Shown in pieces: positions 25,532 through 38,359 of a stretch of DNA of 64,000 bases (positions are counted from its first letter, which is position 1; each line of letters opens with the position of its first letter). A program made the position numbers and the translations under genes. Below the pieces are notes generated by a model. It worked only from the letters and a program-made list of their open reading frames with translations. It ran no database searches and was not told where the DNA came from. Origin of the DNA: Kingdonia uniflora (taxonomy: Eukaryota; Streptophyta; Magnoliopsida; Ranunculales; Circaeasteraceae); assembly GCA_014058105.1 (NCBI GenBank), contig JACGCM010001245.1, forward strand, positions 1,612,001 to 1,676,000, written 5' to 3'.

Positions 25532-26634
25532 ATGTCTCGACAACACCTCACTCCAGAACAGGTGGATAGACGCATCAAGGAGCCTTTAGACGCTCAAATA
25601 CTCAACGGGAGGAACAACTATGCAAGGCTGCAGAAGAGCCCGCTCTCACAGGAGTTGCTAGACGAAGAAGTACCAACTAGTTTTCGCACTCCGACGATTC
25701 AAAAATACGAAGAAGGGGATACTGTGGAACACGCCCAAGAATTTTAAGATTCTTTGGGACTGTATTCCTCCTCCAACCACATTCTTTGTCGATTATTCCC
25801 GACCAGCTTAAAAGGCGAACTGTTACGATGGTTTCATATACTAGATGAGGGCTTTATCGTCATATTCAAGCAACTTCGCGAACTCTTCGTCAAGAACTAT
25901 TCCCATAATAAAGACAAGGAGAAAAGTCTTTACTCTTTGTTTAGTCTCAAACAAGCGCCAGGGGAGAAGTTGGAAACATTTACCAGGAAGTTTTTCGGGC
26001 AGGCTCAAAAGCTCGATAACCTCGACAAAAAGATCACGATCTCCGCTTTAACAAATGCGTTGCTCATAGATGGGCGAGTCAAGGAACATCTGATCCTCAA
26101 CAAGCCACAAACGTTAGAAGATATGATGGAAAAGGTCAACCATTTCATCGACCTCGAAAAACTAACGACTGAATAACAAAAACCTCTGCACACCGCTCTA
26201 TCTACCAATGATCATACCAGAGAACGTACTCGCAACAGCAGTAAAGACTATGGAGGCGATAAGAAACGTTTCAAGTCCTACGATGATCGAGCCCGTCAAG
26301 GACAGAAGAGACCAGTTCTGCGCTTACCACGGTTGACAACTACCATTGCCAACATATATCCACTACTGCAAAAGGATGAGCTCTTAAAAAATGCCAATAC
26401 TCTTCAACCCATACCAGGAAGACCGTACTGCATTCACCACAAGATCCATCATCATGACACAGAGCAATGGTTCGTGTTAAAACTCTTCCTCCTAAATATA
26501 TTTTCGCATGGTCGTATGCTCGAGTATATTGTGGACGTTAAAAGTTACGAAAATGGCAGCTACAAAACTGAAATCACGGTCGTCCAGACTGACGAAGCAA
26601 ATGAGGAAACACATTTATACTTCATCAAAACTTA
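25532..26634 (+). pseudogene. gag: Gypsy (Tat) gag of element C
   Basis: The capsid-type frame reads VPTSFRTPTIQKYE, then LKGELLRWFHIL, FVKNYSHNKDKEKSLYSL and EKLETFTRKFF, the usual Ty3/gypsy gag core. One in-frame TAA lies at 25745-25747. After a stop at 26174 a second piece (26333-26634) has the Cys/His region YCIHHKIHHHDTEQW, normally a zinc-binding segment of Tat gag; the usual second Cys is Trp here. Confidence 0.85.
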
Positions 26635-26819
26635 GACAGTCAACCACTCTAACAGATCAAAATGCAGGCGCATTGAACAATGCCATGATCTAACAATGGT
26701 AGATAAAGAAGCCCGTTTGTTGCCATAATCAAGCAGCCGACGATCTGGGATTTCTTTCAAAGACTGTGACGTACGTCACGTCAACTCCCAGATCACGATT
26801 ATCTCATCATCATGTTAAA

Positions 26820-27175
26820 AATGAAGAACATAGTTCTGCATACAATGATGGTAGATACCGGCAGCAGCGTCGATCTACTATTCTAGAGCATGATCGATCA
26901 AATGGGTTTAGCGGACAAAGTCAAACCAAGTGACATCAACGTCTCTGGATTCAACGGTTCCAAGGAAGAACGCGTTGGCAAAATTACACTTCCCATCACA
27001 GCCGGACCAGTTACACTTGATGTAGTTTTTTTACGTCATCAATACAAAATCCTGTAACCTGGGCATCCTGGGACGACCATGGCTGAATAACATGAAAGCT
27101 ATTCCCTTCACATATCATCAAGCGCTGCGTTTCGAATGGAAAGGTGGAATCTACGAGATCAAAGGCAGTTAAAAG
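26820..27175 (+). pseudogene. Retroviral-type aspartic protease of element C
   Basis: The active-site motif VDTGSSVDLL is at 26851-26880, and the later GILGRPWLN block, typical of gypsy proteases, is at 27061-27090. A TAG follows the active-site block and a frameshift lies before GILGRPW. Confidence 0.85.
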
Positions 27176-27339
27176 TTAGCCCGAGCTTGCGATAATACCA
27201 TTGAAGTTGAGCCAGCTGCAACAGCTCCAGCATAGCAATTACAACATTCAGTACCAGCAGAACATCAACTGTCAAGCGCCGAACCAACAGAATATATCGA
27301 GATCAATGATACACAAAGAGGAACTCACATCGGGGCCCT

Positions 27340-28100
27340 CTTGAGCGCGGAGGAACGCTTAGGTCTCATACAGTTCCTTTCAAAGAATCAAGACATTTTT
27401 GCATGGACGTTCCACGAGATGCCAGGGATCGATCCGCCCGTGGCATGCCACAAGCTCGAGTTAAAAGAGAAGGCAGAACTGGTTAAACAGAAGTAACGGA
27501 CTCTAGCTCCAAAGATACGAGATGAAGTAAACAAAGAGATCGACCAATTGATTGAGGTCGGTTTTATCCGTAAAGCTATTTACCTGGACTGGATCTCGAA
27601 CATTGTCGCAGTTCTTAAGAAAAATGGTAAAATCAAAATCTGCGTCGACTTTACAGATCTCAATCGCCACACTCCAAAAGATAGTTTTTTACTCCCAATC
27701 ATCCACCATTTGCTCGATTCAACGGCCGGACACGAACTTCTCTCTATGATGGATGTTGCATCAGGGTACAATCAATACCACTTTTTCTTGAAGATCAAGA
27801 CAAGACTGCATTCATCACCGAACAAGGCCTGTATTGCTATAAGGTCATGCCTTTCGGCCTAAAAAATGCCGGCACTACCTATCAAAGATTGATGACAAAA
27901 ATGTTCAAAGATCAGCTCGGTAAAATAATGGAGGTTTACATCGACGACATGCTTTGCAAGAGTCTCAAGAAAGAAGACCACCTGGCGGATCTACGAACAA
28001 CTTTTGGGACCCTGCGAGCTTACAAAATGCGGTTGAATTATGACAAATGTCAGTTCGGAGTACAATCCAGGAAATTCTTGGGCCACCTCATAAGCAAATG
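27340..28100 (+). pseudogene. Reverse transcriptase of element C
   Basis: Motifs in order: FAWTFHEMPGIDP, GFIRKAIYLDWISN, CVDFTDLNRHTPKDSF, DVASGYNQ, MPFGLKNAGTTYQRLM, the catalytic YIDDML (27937-27954) and KCQFGV. A TAA near 27496 and a frameshift around 27790-27847 break it. The catalytic Asp pair is intact. Confidence 0.92.
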
Positions 28101-28734
28101 AGGAATTGAAGCTGATCCATCACGAATACAAGCTTTCTTGGCTATGCCTTTTATTAAGACAAAAAAGGATATTCGGAAACTAGTCGGGAAGATCGCAACA
28201 CTTAACCGTTTTGTGTCCAAATCATCAAACAGATGCCGACCTCTATTCGACCTGCTTAAACAAGGTACATCGCGGGGAAAGTCAAAGAAGGATCCCGAGA
28301 TCGAATGGACAGATAAATGGGAAGCCGCTTTCCTCGAACTCAAACAACATTTGGGTAAACCACCAGTTATGAGCACACTAACAGATGGAGAAGAGCTCAC
28401 AGTATATTTAGCCGTCATAGATACTTCTCTCAGCTCTGTCCTTCTCCACCTCGATGACAAGACCAAGAAACCTGTCTATTTTATAAGAAAGACTCTGACC
28501 CCTGCGGAAACAAGATACGCCAAGATTGAGAAGCTTCTTTTAGCCATCGTCTATACGTCGCAGAAATTGAAACAGTATTTCCAAGCCCACGCTGTTCGGG
28601 TATTAACAAACTATCCACTCTGGGAAATTCTATCTAAACGTGAAAAATCTCGACGTATTCAGCAATGGTCAGTGGCACTCAGTGAACACGACATACATTT
28701 TGGGCCACGCTACTCTGAGAAGGGCAGGCTATAG
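28101..28734 (+). pseudogene. Connection and RNase H of element C
   Basis: It starts after a TGA that ends the reverse transcriptase frame. It contains GKIATLNRFVSKSSNRCRPL, then the RNase H part LTVYLAVIDTSLSSVLL, KPVYFIRKTLTPAETRYAKI and HAVRVLTNYPL. The frame is lost near 28725, before the second RNase H. Confidence 0.88.
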
Positions 28735-28865
28735 CAAATTTTCTAGCTGGTTTTCCAGTAGATGATCCTGATTGGGAAGAAGATCTTGATGAAAACAAAG
28801 ATGAAACACTCACCGAACAACCTGAAGAAAAGTCTGATTGGGTAACAAAGAAGAGTTGGAGACTT

Positions 28866-29255
28866 TTGACAGATGGCTCCGTCGGACCAGCAGGATCAGG
28901 GGTGGGAATTGTTCTTACAACTCTTTCCAATGATCGGCTTGAAAAATCCATTCACCTCAATTTTGAAGTGACTAACAATGTAGCCGAATATGAGGCTCTA
29001 ATTCATGGCTTGGACATGGCACTCACATTGGACGTAGCAGAACTCTTTGTTTACACCGATTCATTACTGATCGTCAATCACCACGCGGGTATCTATCAAG
29101 CCAATGGGAAAATGATTGACTATGCTGCAGTAGTGGTCGAACGAATGAACAAATTTCAGAAAATTTATAAAGAACATTTACCAAGGGGAGAAAATCGACA
29201 TTCAAATGCACTCGCTTACCTCGCCGGGGTCCTTGGATTAGAAGCTCGCTATTAA
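28866..29255 (+). pseudogene. Second (archaeal-type) RNase H of element C
   Basis: A separate 129-aa frame begins MTDGSVGPAGSGVGIV (catalytic Asp in TDGS), continues NNVAEYEALIHGLDMAL (catalytic Glu) and VYTDSLLIVN (catalytic Asp), and ends HSNALAYLA. This is the plant aRNH domain that Tat-lineage gypsy elements carry in addition to their normal RNase H. The domain itself looks intact. Confidence 0.9.
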
Positions 29256-29439
29256 AAAATCGACATCATTTCTAACCCTAGTATTAATGCCACCATAGCC
29301 AACGCCATCAATATTGGGGGCAATGAGGAGATCGGAAGTGATTGGAGAAAGCCCTTCATCAGATATATTGGAATTCACAACAAATTCGATGGCCCATTCT
29401 CAGAAGATCCTGCAGAACGGCGGAGATTAATCGACAATG

Positions 29440-30590
29440 CAAGAAGATATATTTTCCAAGACAACCTCCTCTACAAAATATCCATCACTGGTCCATACCT
29501 CCTCTGCCTATCCGAAAAAGAAGCACAGCAATTCTTGCACAATCTACATGAAGGCACATGCGGGTCCCATACCGCAGGTCAATCTCTTGCTAACAGAGCA
29601 TTAACGCAAGGAATGTTTTGGCCTAAGATGAAAGCCTAAGCGGTCAAGTACGCACGCAAGTATGACGCTTGCCAGCGTCATAGCCCGAAGATACGAGCCC
29701 CAGCGCTCGAACTACACTCAAGCCAAGTCACTTGGCCATTCTGACGATGGGCTCTCGACCTCGTAGGAGAATTTTCTGCAGCACCAGGAAAACGAAATCA
29801 TTTGTTGGTCGCTAGGAACTACTTTACTAAATGGGTAGAGACAATCCCTTTGTGCCGGACATGAGAAGAAGAAGTCATCAGATTCATTTGGGAGTACATT
29901 ATCATTCGGTTCGGCAGACCGCATCTTATCAGAATCGATAATGGGCCACAGTTCGTTGGCGTCAAAATCGTCGTGTTCCTCAATCAACACATTATCATTC
30001 ACTCCCCATCAAACCCTTACTATCCTTAAGGAAACGGACAAGTTGAAATTACTAATCGAACGATTTTGGACGAACTCAAGAAACGTTTAGATGACAAAAA
30101 AGGGAATTGGGTGAACGAGTTACCACACGTACTTGGGGCATACTGAACAACTTTAAGAATAGCAATAGGTTGTACTCCATTCTTACTGGCCTACGGAATG
30201 GAAGCCATAATACCCACTCAGTACCATCACCCAATACATGATCACGAGATAACGAATGAAGAAAATGAATTTCAGATCGCATGCAACCTGAACATGATCG
30301 AAGAAACACGCGAAAGAGCCATTGTAAATCTGGGAAGATATCAGCTTGCTTTATCACGGTCTTATAACAAGCACGTTCGACATTGAGAATTCAAAATTAA
30401 GAACCTTATTCTCAGGGAAATCCCCCAACATCGTAAAGCGCCTAATGCGGGGAAGTTAACACATACTTGGGAAGGTCCTTTCATCGTAACTGGCGCAAGC
30501 AGTTTAGGATCTTACGACCTTAGTACACGTGACGGAGTGCCCGTACCTAATCCCTAGAATACCCGCCGACTGAAGCTGTATCGAAATTAA
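29440..30590 (+). pseudogene. Integrase of element C
   Basis: The zinc-binding part (HEGTCGSHTAG, then YDACQRHS), the catalytic core (WALDLVGEF, IDNGPQF, and NGQVEITNR with the Glu) and the C-terminal part (ARSYNKHV-like, WEGPFIV, LKLYRN) are all recognisable. Stops are near 29638, 29740, 29862, 30028, 30144 and 30384. Confidence 0.88.
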
Positions 30591-30720
30591 ACAGGCTGTA
30601 ACTTCAGATTTTGATTAATAAAGCAAACTTTCATCATCATGCTACAAATTTATTTCAATATCGTACTCGTCTCCATATGGTTCGTTCAAAATGACCTACT
30701 ACAATATCTGCCTTATTGCT

Positions 30721-31555
30721 CTCCAATTATATTTACGCTCTCCGAGGATCGCTTATTCGATCTGGCTGAGACGTCACATTTAGCTATGTAATATTCAATA
30801 CAGGTCCCATCATGGTCGCTACGCTCAACCTATAACTGGGACCTACTTCATAGCTCTCCAAATATATTCACGCTCTCCGAGGATCGCTTATTCAATCTGG
30901 TTGAGACGTCACATTTAACTATGCAATCTTCAATACAGGTCCCATCGCGATCGCTACGCTCAGCCTATAACTGGGACCTGCCTCATTGTTCTCCAAATAT
31001 ATTCACGCTCTCCAAGGATCGCTTATTCAATCTGGATGAGATGCCACATTTAGCTATGCAATATTCAATACAGGTCCCATCACGGCCGTTACGCTTGACC
31101 TATAACTGGGATCTGCCTCATAGCTCTCCAAATATATTCACGCTCTCCGAGGATTGCTTATTTGATCTGGCTGAGACGTCACATTTAGCTTTGCAATATT
31201 CAATATAGGTCCCATCACGGTCGCTATGCTCGACCTATAGCTGAGACCTGCCTCATAGCTCTCCAAATATATTCACACTCTCCGAGAATCGCTTATTCGA
31301 TCTGGCTGAGACGTCACATTTAGCTATGCAATCTTCAATATAGGTCCCATCACGGTCGCTACGCTTGACCTATAACTGGGACCTGCCTCATAGCTCTCCA
31401 AATATATTTACGCTCACCAAGGATTGCTTATTCGATATGGCTGAGACATCACATTTAGCTATGCAATATTCAATACAGGTCCCATCACGGTCGCTATGCT
31501 CGACCTATATCTGGGACCTGCTTCATAGCTCTCCAAGGATCGCTTATTGAGACAA
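30721..31555 (+). repeat. 135-bp tandem array, six full units plus a partial
   Basis: The phrase CTCCAA(A/T)TAT recurs at 30721, 30856, 30991, 31126, 31261 and 31396, and a truncated unit starts at 31531. Every step is exactly 135 bp. Each unit contains TCGCTTATTC, GAGACGTCACATTTAGCT, a CAGGTCCCATC block and CTATAACTGGGACC. The length is a multiple of three, so short frames run through several units. It sits just after integrase, where Tat elements are known to gather tandem repeats. Confidence 0.95.
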
Positions 31556-31989
31556 TCAATTCGACTCGAAAATAATGCAACCTTCAAATATCTCATAACA
31601 GTCTTTATTGATTTGTTCAAAGTGACTTATACACGTTATACAGTAACAACTGACTTGCAATACCAAATCATTATATCTCTATATGATCGTTTGTTGGGTC
31701 ACCAAATTCGATTATACATAAAGATAACAACAACATATGACATTTTTTTTTCAGCCAAGACACACTTACGTTTCTTCTCACGGAACTACTACTCACACTT
31801 TGGAGATACAACATTCGAACTCTCCCCAGGATCAGATGAAAGTAAAACAGGGGACGGGCTAGTCGCCTCCACTACTGTAGAAGGTGCATTTAACAGTTCT
31901 GTAACCCTCAGCATCAAATTATCTATATAGGACAATCGTGCTAGCTGCAAGTCATATTCCGTGACATATTAAGTTGTGGCAGCCAAGAT

Positions 31990-34900
31990 TGACCCACGCT
32001 ATGTTCGAAATTTCTCTACATCAGCATTCAGCATAGCCATAGAACGCAACGTAACATTTTTCGAAGTCGAAAGCGTAGCTTCATAAAATTCTGTTTTCAC
32101 CTTGTTTAGTTCGTCGACAAGCCCTTTACAACGAACTTCAAGAGATTTTTTCTCCTGTAACAACGAGCCTCTATATTGCCTCGTTATTTGCACACTGCGC
32201 TCCATCTCCTGCTTCAGACGGTCCAGTTTTTGATCTACCTTCCTTGAATAATTGATCTCATTTTTAGCGGCGTCCATCATCCTCTGCGACTCTTTATACT
32301 TCGCATGAAGTTCATCGAAAACTTTATTACCTTGAATGCACTCTTGTACCAGAGATTGCTTGTCCCGATCAAGAGCAGCGATCTGCTAATTACACTTATC
32401 AATGACCTCACGAAGCTCTCGATCTCTCTTGGACCATTCCTCCTCGTGCTTTTTGGCACGGTCATTTTTTCTCTGGCATGAATCTCGAGCCTCTCGCAAA
32501 TCACTTTTCAGCCTTTTCAAGCGATCACGCATATAAAGAATTTTAGAATCTTGCTTCTTTAAGAGACCCATATTAGTCGCTAGCACCGACTGATGATACA
32601 GCAGATCATTTTTCTGTTTTCCAACCGCACTTAACAGATCTAGTACTTGTTGATTCGCAGCCATGGTCTCCAATTTTTTCTTCTTCAGAGATTCTTTCCA
32701 CTGTTCGGATTCATTATTAGTAGTCAATATCTCGGCATCCTTACATGACAACTCTACAGTCACAACATTTAGCCGACTCTGCAGCTCCAGCATCTCCGAT
32801 TCCAGCTTTGAATTTAACAAAGTCTTTCTTTTAACCAACAACTAACATTGATGCAACTTGGTAGCCAATTTTTTATTAGACGCAGATACGGCAGCCACGT
32901 TGTCATTCCCTTTGTCCTCGACCTAGAAGAGCAGATGAGAAGATAAATATATGTATCAACAGATATTTATTCCTACAAGACATATCATTCTACAACATGT
33001 GTTACAAAATCAAGATATAATACACGAAGGCAATTTACAACCAAATGCCACAGTCTAGTGGGTCTGTGACCACACCTTACTACCACTAACGTCAACTTGC
33101 AAAGGTTCATCAAAAATTACGACCTCTTAGGGATGGGTCTTATGCCGTGTGTGAGGCAGCAGCTCTTCGACCTCCTCCTCTTCCGCATCATCAGCTCGTG
33201 ATTTTGAGTCTGATGCTCTCCCACCCTCATCCCTTTTTGCAAACCACATATTTTTAACCTTATCATTCTCTACTTCCACATCTTTACCGAAGCTCGAAAT
33301 ATAATGCCTAAATTCATTTTCTACTCTCTCGAGCTCCGACCCGTAAAATGCGATCACGTCGGCCATTTGACGTTCGAGGTCCATATCGGCAGCGCGTTTC
33401 CCCCACTTTGGCATAATTATCTTCTTCAAACGTGATTGAGATACTTGCATATGTTTATGCGTATCTAGTAAATGCGTTTCTAACAAGGTAACTCTCCTCT
33501 CAGAGTTCTGCAATAGCCTGGCACACTCCACCTTTTCCACCTCCAGATAGTTATTATAACCCTTGCATCTTTCCAGTTTATCACAAGCATGCCTCAGGTC
33601 GTTTTCTAATTGCGTGTGGATCTTTCTATCCTCCTTTTTTATATTGAAGAAAAGAATCCTCATTGCCCTCTGCCCCTGCAAAAGTCAAGCTCATCAGGCA
33701 ATGAATCTACACCGCCCCATATGATGGATACTACAGCCCGAGCTGAGCATCTTTGCGCCTCTCTACTATGGCGATTGCGCGCTTCTTGCGCTAAGAATTT
33801 CACCCGAGCTGGGTCGGGCACTATGTCTCTCTCGGTCAGCAGTTCTAAGTAGGCCTCCTTCAAACCCCGTTCACTATCAACTTCGGCCTCAAAAAACAAC
33901 GTCAAAGACAATAATGACCTTTGACACTCTAACTTATCAATTTCATTTACAAATCGCTTATCCTTAAGGGATTTTTGGAGTAAAATGAACCTATCGCTCT
34001 CTTTTCGCAAAACCTCATCCCTCTCTATTTTTATCTTCCCATTTCTACATTGAAGTTCGAATAACTTCTTAAAGGTTTTATCAAAATTTGACTTATGAAG
34101 GCGTCTCTCATATTCAAGTTTATTATGTACCTGTTGAGTACGATTGATGGAATCCCTTGCTCGACTCAAGGCCTTCTCCATCTCAATCACTTTCCCCCTC
34201 AAATGAACTACCTCCTATATACAAATCATACATTCACATCAAAACAACAATATATGAACGACAAACACAACAATTTCAGAACCTCGTACAAAACAGTTCT
34301 ACCACCAATAAAAAAGAGAAAGTTTGATTAAGTCTCTAGATCTATATTGCAACTACAGAATCAAGATTTAGATCATGCTACCTCCTTGATCGGATTATCA
34401 TCTACGGGAGGCATCGGGGTCTGCTCAGCTACTGGAGAAGCGTCCTCCCCTAGGAAGACAATTTCGCCATATTTTCCCGTTAGAGTAAGCTCGACATCCG
34501 CTCTGCCCAAACCCCAGGTATGGAAGGCTTGAATCATCTTATTGTGGGTAGCCACCGCAATATTAACAGCTTTCTTCACCTCACTTTCAATCTCTTGTTT
34601 GGTAGCAGCAGCTTCCCTCTCGAACTACTCCCTCTCCAACACCTTTTCTTTCTCGAACTGCTCCCTCTACAGCATTTTCTCCTGCTCAAACTGCTCTTGC
34701 AAAGTGGCTTTATCTGCATCATGTTGCCGAACAAGATCAGCACGATTCGCAGCAGTTGACTTCAGCACCTCCGCGGCCGATTTCCAAGCAATAGAAAGCT
34801 GCACATCACATACAATCAAACAATATTACAAGGTCAGATCATTATCTGACAAAGATTTCGTCAAAGAACGTATTGCATACCTGAGCGATGCTGGATTGGA

Positions 34901-36726
34901 TTTGAGTTTCAAGGCGGGTGGGATCACGCGTAGCCAAGTCCAATGCCTCCTGTTCCACGGCTTCAAGGTTGAGACCCTTCGAAGAAGCTTGGATATCTTT
35001 CCCAGAATCTTTTCTCTGCTTCTTCAGAGGAGGAGCTATATTCGCATCAGCAGCCACCCCCTCAGTTTCCATCGGCGATGGCTGCACAGGCACTGTTCGC
35101 TCTGAAGGCGGCACCAACTTTTTCATTTTTGGTCGCCGAACTAAAGATTTGAAGAACCCACAGCACAGGCAGGAATCTCCATAACATCGGCGTAAGCAGT
35201 GCCAGATGTAGCCATAGCTCATTTTTGTTGAGATCGTCAAAATTTTCCACTACATAGTTAAGCCTCTTCTCTCTGTGAATTCCTAGCTCTCCAAGAACTT
35301 TATTCAGTTCGCTCCCTTCTTGACGAACGATGTCGAACAAACTTGATGTATCAGCAACAGCTTTTGGTTTAGGCTCTGCCAAAACAGTAATAAAACTATG
35401 TTAGCAACTCGCAGTAAGTTAAGAGACAAACTATAGATAGAATAAAGACACATACTCTCGTTAAAAATCTTATATATCAGCTCGAGCATGGGTTCCCCAG
35501 GCACTTGCATACAATTACCCTTCACAATCACAAGATGGTCACACCAGGGCCTCCCAGACGATTCAAAATATAAAAAAATCGGCCTCACCGAGTCACTAAA
35601 CAAATATCTGTTCTTCCAATCTTTCATATACTTAAACTTATAGTATTTCAAGACATCGTCCACAACGAACTGTCTCGCAATACCACTATCTCTCCACTTC
35701 TGATTAAGAACTTCACAGACCCTCATAATCTCAAAAATGTTACCATTCAATTGGCCAGGGCAACTTATTAGTGCATTCATTACCCCTTTTTAAAAAATGG
35801 TTAGGGGAATTCTTAACCCATATGCGACCTGATTTAAATAACAGAGAAATCCTTCCTCTACGACCTCTGTTCCAGTCTCATTATAATAAGCGATATTTAT
35901 ATCATCTCCTATATCCATACTTCTCTTCCAACGATCCAGAGAAGGCACCTGATAATGCTCTACATTACCACTCGGTCTCACCAGAGTTCTAAACCAGAAC
36001 CCTGCATTCATCACATAATCCCCCCATTCTCCGCCTAAACTCTTTCTATGCTGCAAAAATTTCTTCGCTACGTCTACATTCTTGGGATATTTAAAAAATT
36101 GCCCAATTTCACCTCCAGCATGCAACCCCACCCCCCTCCCAGAAGACAAAGACGGATTATCAATAATCACCGTACCAATTACCACATAATCATCCATAGT
36201 CCTATCAGACAATGATGATTCCTCACTACTGGCAGAGATAACAAATTTACTACTGGGTTTCGGGTTTTTTGAGCGCATCTACCACACATAAAAGAAAATC
36301 TATTCAGAGATTTTTATTAACAAAACAGATCTCCTCCCTCAGCCGTACCCAACAAATTGTTAATCTACCCAAACAGTTCACAAACGTAACCTACCCATTT
36401 TTTAGGAACCTAACACAGCAAAAAAAAAAAAACAGAAAATGAAAACAGTGTCACTAACCTGTACTAGAAGAGCAGCAGTCGTCCACTCCGTTTACCGCTA
36501 GCACCTTAGGCGACAAAACTTTGTCTTTCTTAGTAGGATGATCACACAATGCTGGAGGACTGCGTTCAAAATTCAAAAATTTTCTCCCTCTAGAAATGCT
36601 TCTGCCTCTTTCTACAACTGATTGTGTTTTAAGAGAAGAAGGGAGAAAAGTTTTTATATTACCCCTCAGTTTTTGAAACGACGGCTCTTCGGGACACGTG
36701 TCCACATCATCTCTCCTAACAGACAA
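31990..36726 (-). pseudogene. Antisense additional ORF (aORF) of the Tat element, multi-exon, decayed
   Basis: This gene runs against the element. A first block (36726-36454, MSVRRDDVDTCPEEPSFQ) is followed by a domain block (36278-35457) with YVVIGTVIIDNP, GEWGDYVMNAGFWFRTLV, YGLRIPLTIF and GNIFEIMRVCEVLNQKWRD. This resembles the plant 'putative gypsy type transposon' domain (Pfam PF04195). One in-frame TAA lies at 35790. A GT-AG intron fits 35376-35455. Downstream blocks (35375-34842, 34579-34373, 34202-33127, 32841-31999) are rich in Lys, Glu, Leu and Arg and look coiled-coil. Antisense ORFs of this kind are known in the Tat/Retand lineage; their function is unknown. Confidence 0.7.
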
Positions 36727-38359
36727 GTCTTTTCATTTGCCCTCATAATGGTTTTTGGGGTAACGTGTTCTGTTCTCACGTCTTTCTCTCTCCTCCGCCA
36801 TTATTACGGACTCACTGCCCAAAAATATTTACTCAGATCTTACAGCACGATTATTTCCAGCAACAACTTTTTACGGCTGCACGATCCTGCTACACTTTTT
36901 ATAGCATGGTTCCAGATTAGAATACCTAGGTACAGCTATTACAGCTGTCACTTACCACATTATATGTTTGACAAACGTAGAAATATCAGCAGCAAATCCT
37001 GCTTCAGTTCCTTTTTTCATTCAAGATATAGAAAGCAATGGTGAACCGACCTCAACACAAGCACACCATTTTATTAAGATTAACCGTCCGACCTTACATA
37101 CAATGACAGAACGGGTAGCACTCCTCACCACGCGGAATGGTTTCAATATAGCTCTCACACGCTTATCCAGCGCGTAATCAAAGGCTCCGACCAAGTTCTA
37201 TTAACGATAACAAGTATTCAAGTTAACAACGGCATGACTCTAAATAACTCATGACACGAAAGGGATCACGACCTTGTCATACCCACAAACATAACAACAC
37301 TGTGTCTCAATAAGGACACACATATATATGGGCAACTTGCACCAGTTCGGAGATATCAACACGACGTCCTACATATTTTTGACACATGTCATCAGTGACT
37401 AGTTCAATTTTTTTTTATAACAGTTCTACAAACAGCTTCAAGCACTTACAAGATAAGATAATGAATTTCAAATTTTTTATTCAAGGAAAACAAGTTACAA
37501 GAACGAACACTTCAACCAGTTCGGAGATATTGATTACAAGCTCTATAAACATTTTTATCTTCTACAGAGAATAGCCTACGTTGCAGATGACAGTGCAACA
37601 CTTGAAAAAAAAATCAATGGAGGGCCCAGCAGAAAAACTCAAAGCTCAATGATGGAAATTAAAATGAGGCAGAGGACAAAATTAATCCCACCACTCCTCC
37701 ATAACCCCCTACCTCCGCTTCTAACGTAGGACCTCCTTCACCGTTACAATACCTAATCTTTCCCAGGGTATCGAAAGTACTTCTTTGACGATTTCCCCGC
37801 CTTCTCGTCTTCCGCCAACACCGCATCTTTTGCAAGCATCCACAGACATGACCAACGATGAGCAGCAAACAAAACCATATAATGGAATCACCACAGTTGA
37901 TGAAAATCATCCTCCGCCTCCTCTACTTCTTCCCACGTCATCCCATGGAATGTCGGCGGAATAGGGATTGGAGTTGGAAACGAGAGGCTTTGGGTGCCAA
38001 AATAACGAGTTTGCAGACTCGCCATTTTTGTCTGAACCCTAGCTTCATATGCTTGGCGTCGAGTTGTCATCATCACTGCTACTCAACTAAACATAAACAG
38101 CCATTAACCAGGTTGAACAGTGCTAGCAACTGTTTACCATATTTTATACCCATAACATTTAATGCACTCTACAACTTCTAATAAGCTATTCATCACAAGT
38201 ACAGGTCTCAAGAAGAATTTATGGGAGACCCAACAGTTGAAACTACTTCTTCCAAGATAAAATGGGGCTATCAATACAACATTCAATTCAGACGACTGGA
38301 CTTCTCAACCAACACCACTCGCAACATATTTCTTCTGCTATTGGTTAAGAGGGGGCAGT
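36727..38359. other. 3' untranslated region of element C
   Basis: Mostly non-coding. Two overlapping minus-strand frames (38076-37888 and 37910-37659) start MMMTTRRQAYEARVQ and include PTFHGMTWEEVEE; they may be a second small antisense exon set. The region ends in the purine tract AAGAGGGGGCAG (38347-38358) just before the 3' LTR. Confidence 0.55.

Noticed and set aside
30921..31550. Open frames through the 135-bp array
   Set aside because: They arise because 135 is divisible by three and the unit happens to lack stops in that frame; not kept in all units.
34542..35105. Plus-strand frame of 187 codons in the Tat 3' region
   Set aside because: The minus strand carries the antisense gene with a domain-like block and introns; the plus frame is Ser/Leu/Phe-rich, as expected for the complement of Glu/Lys-rich coding sequence.
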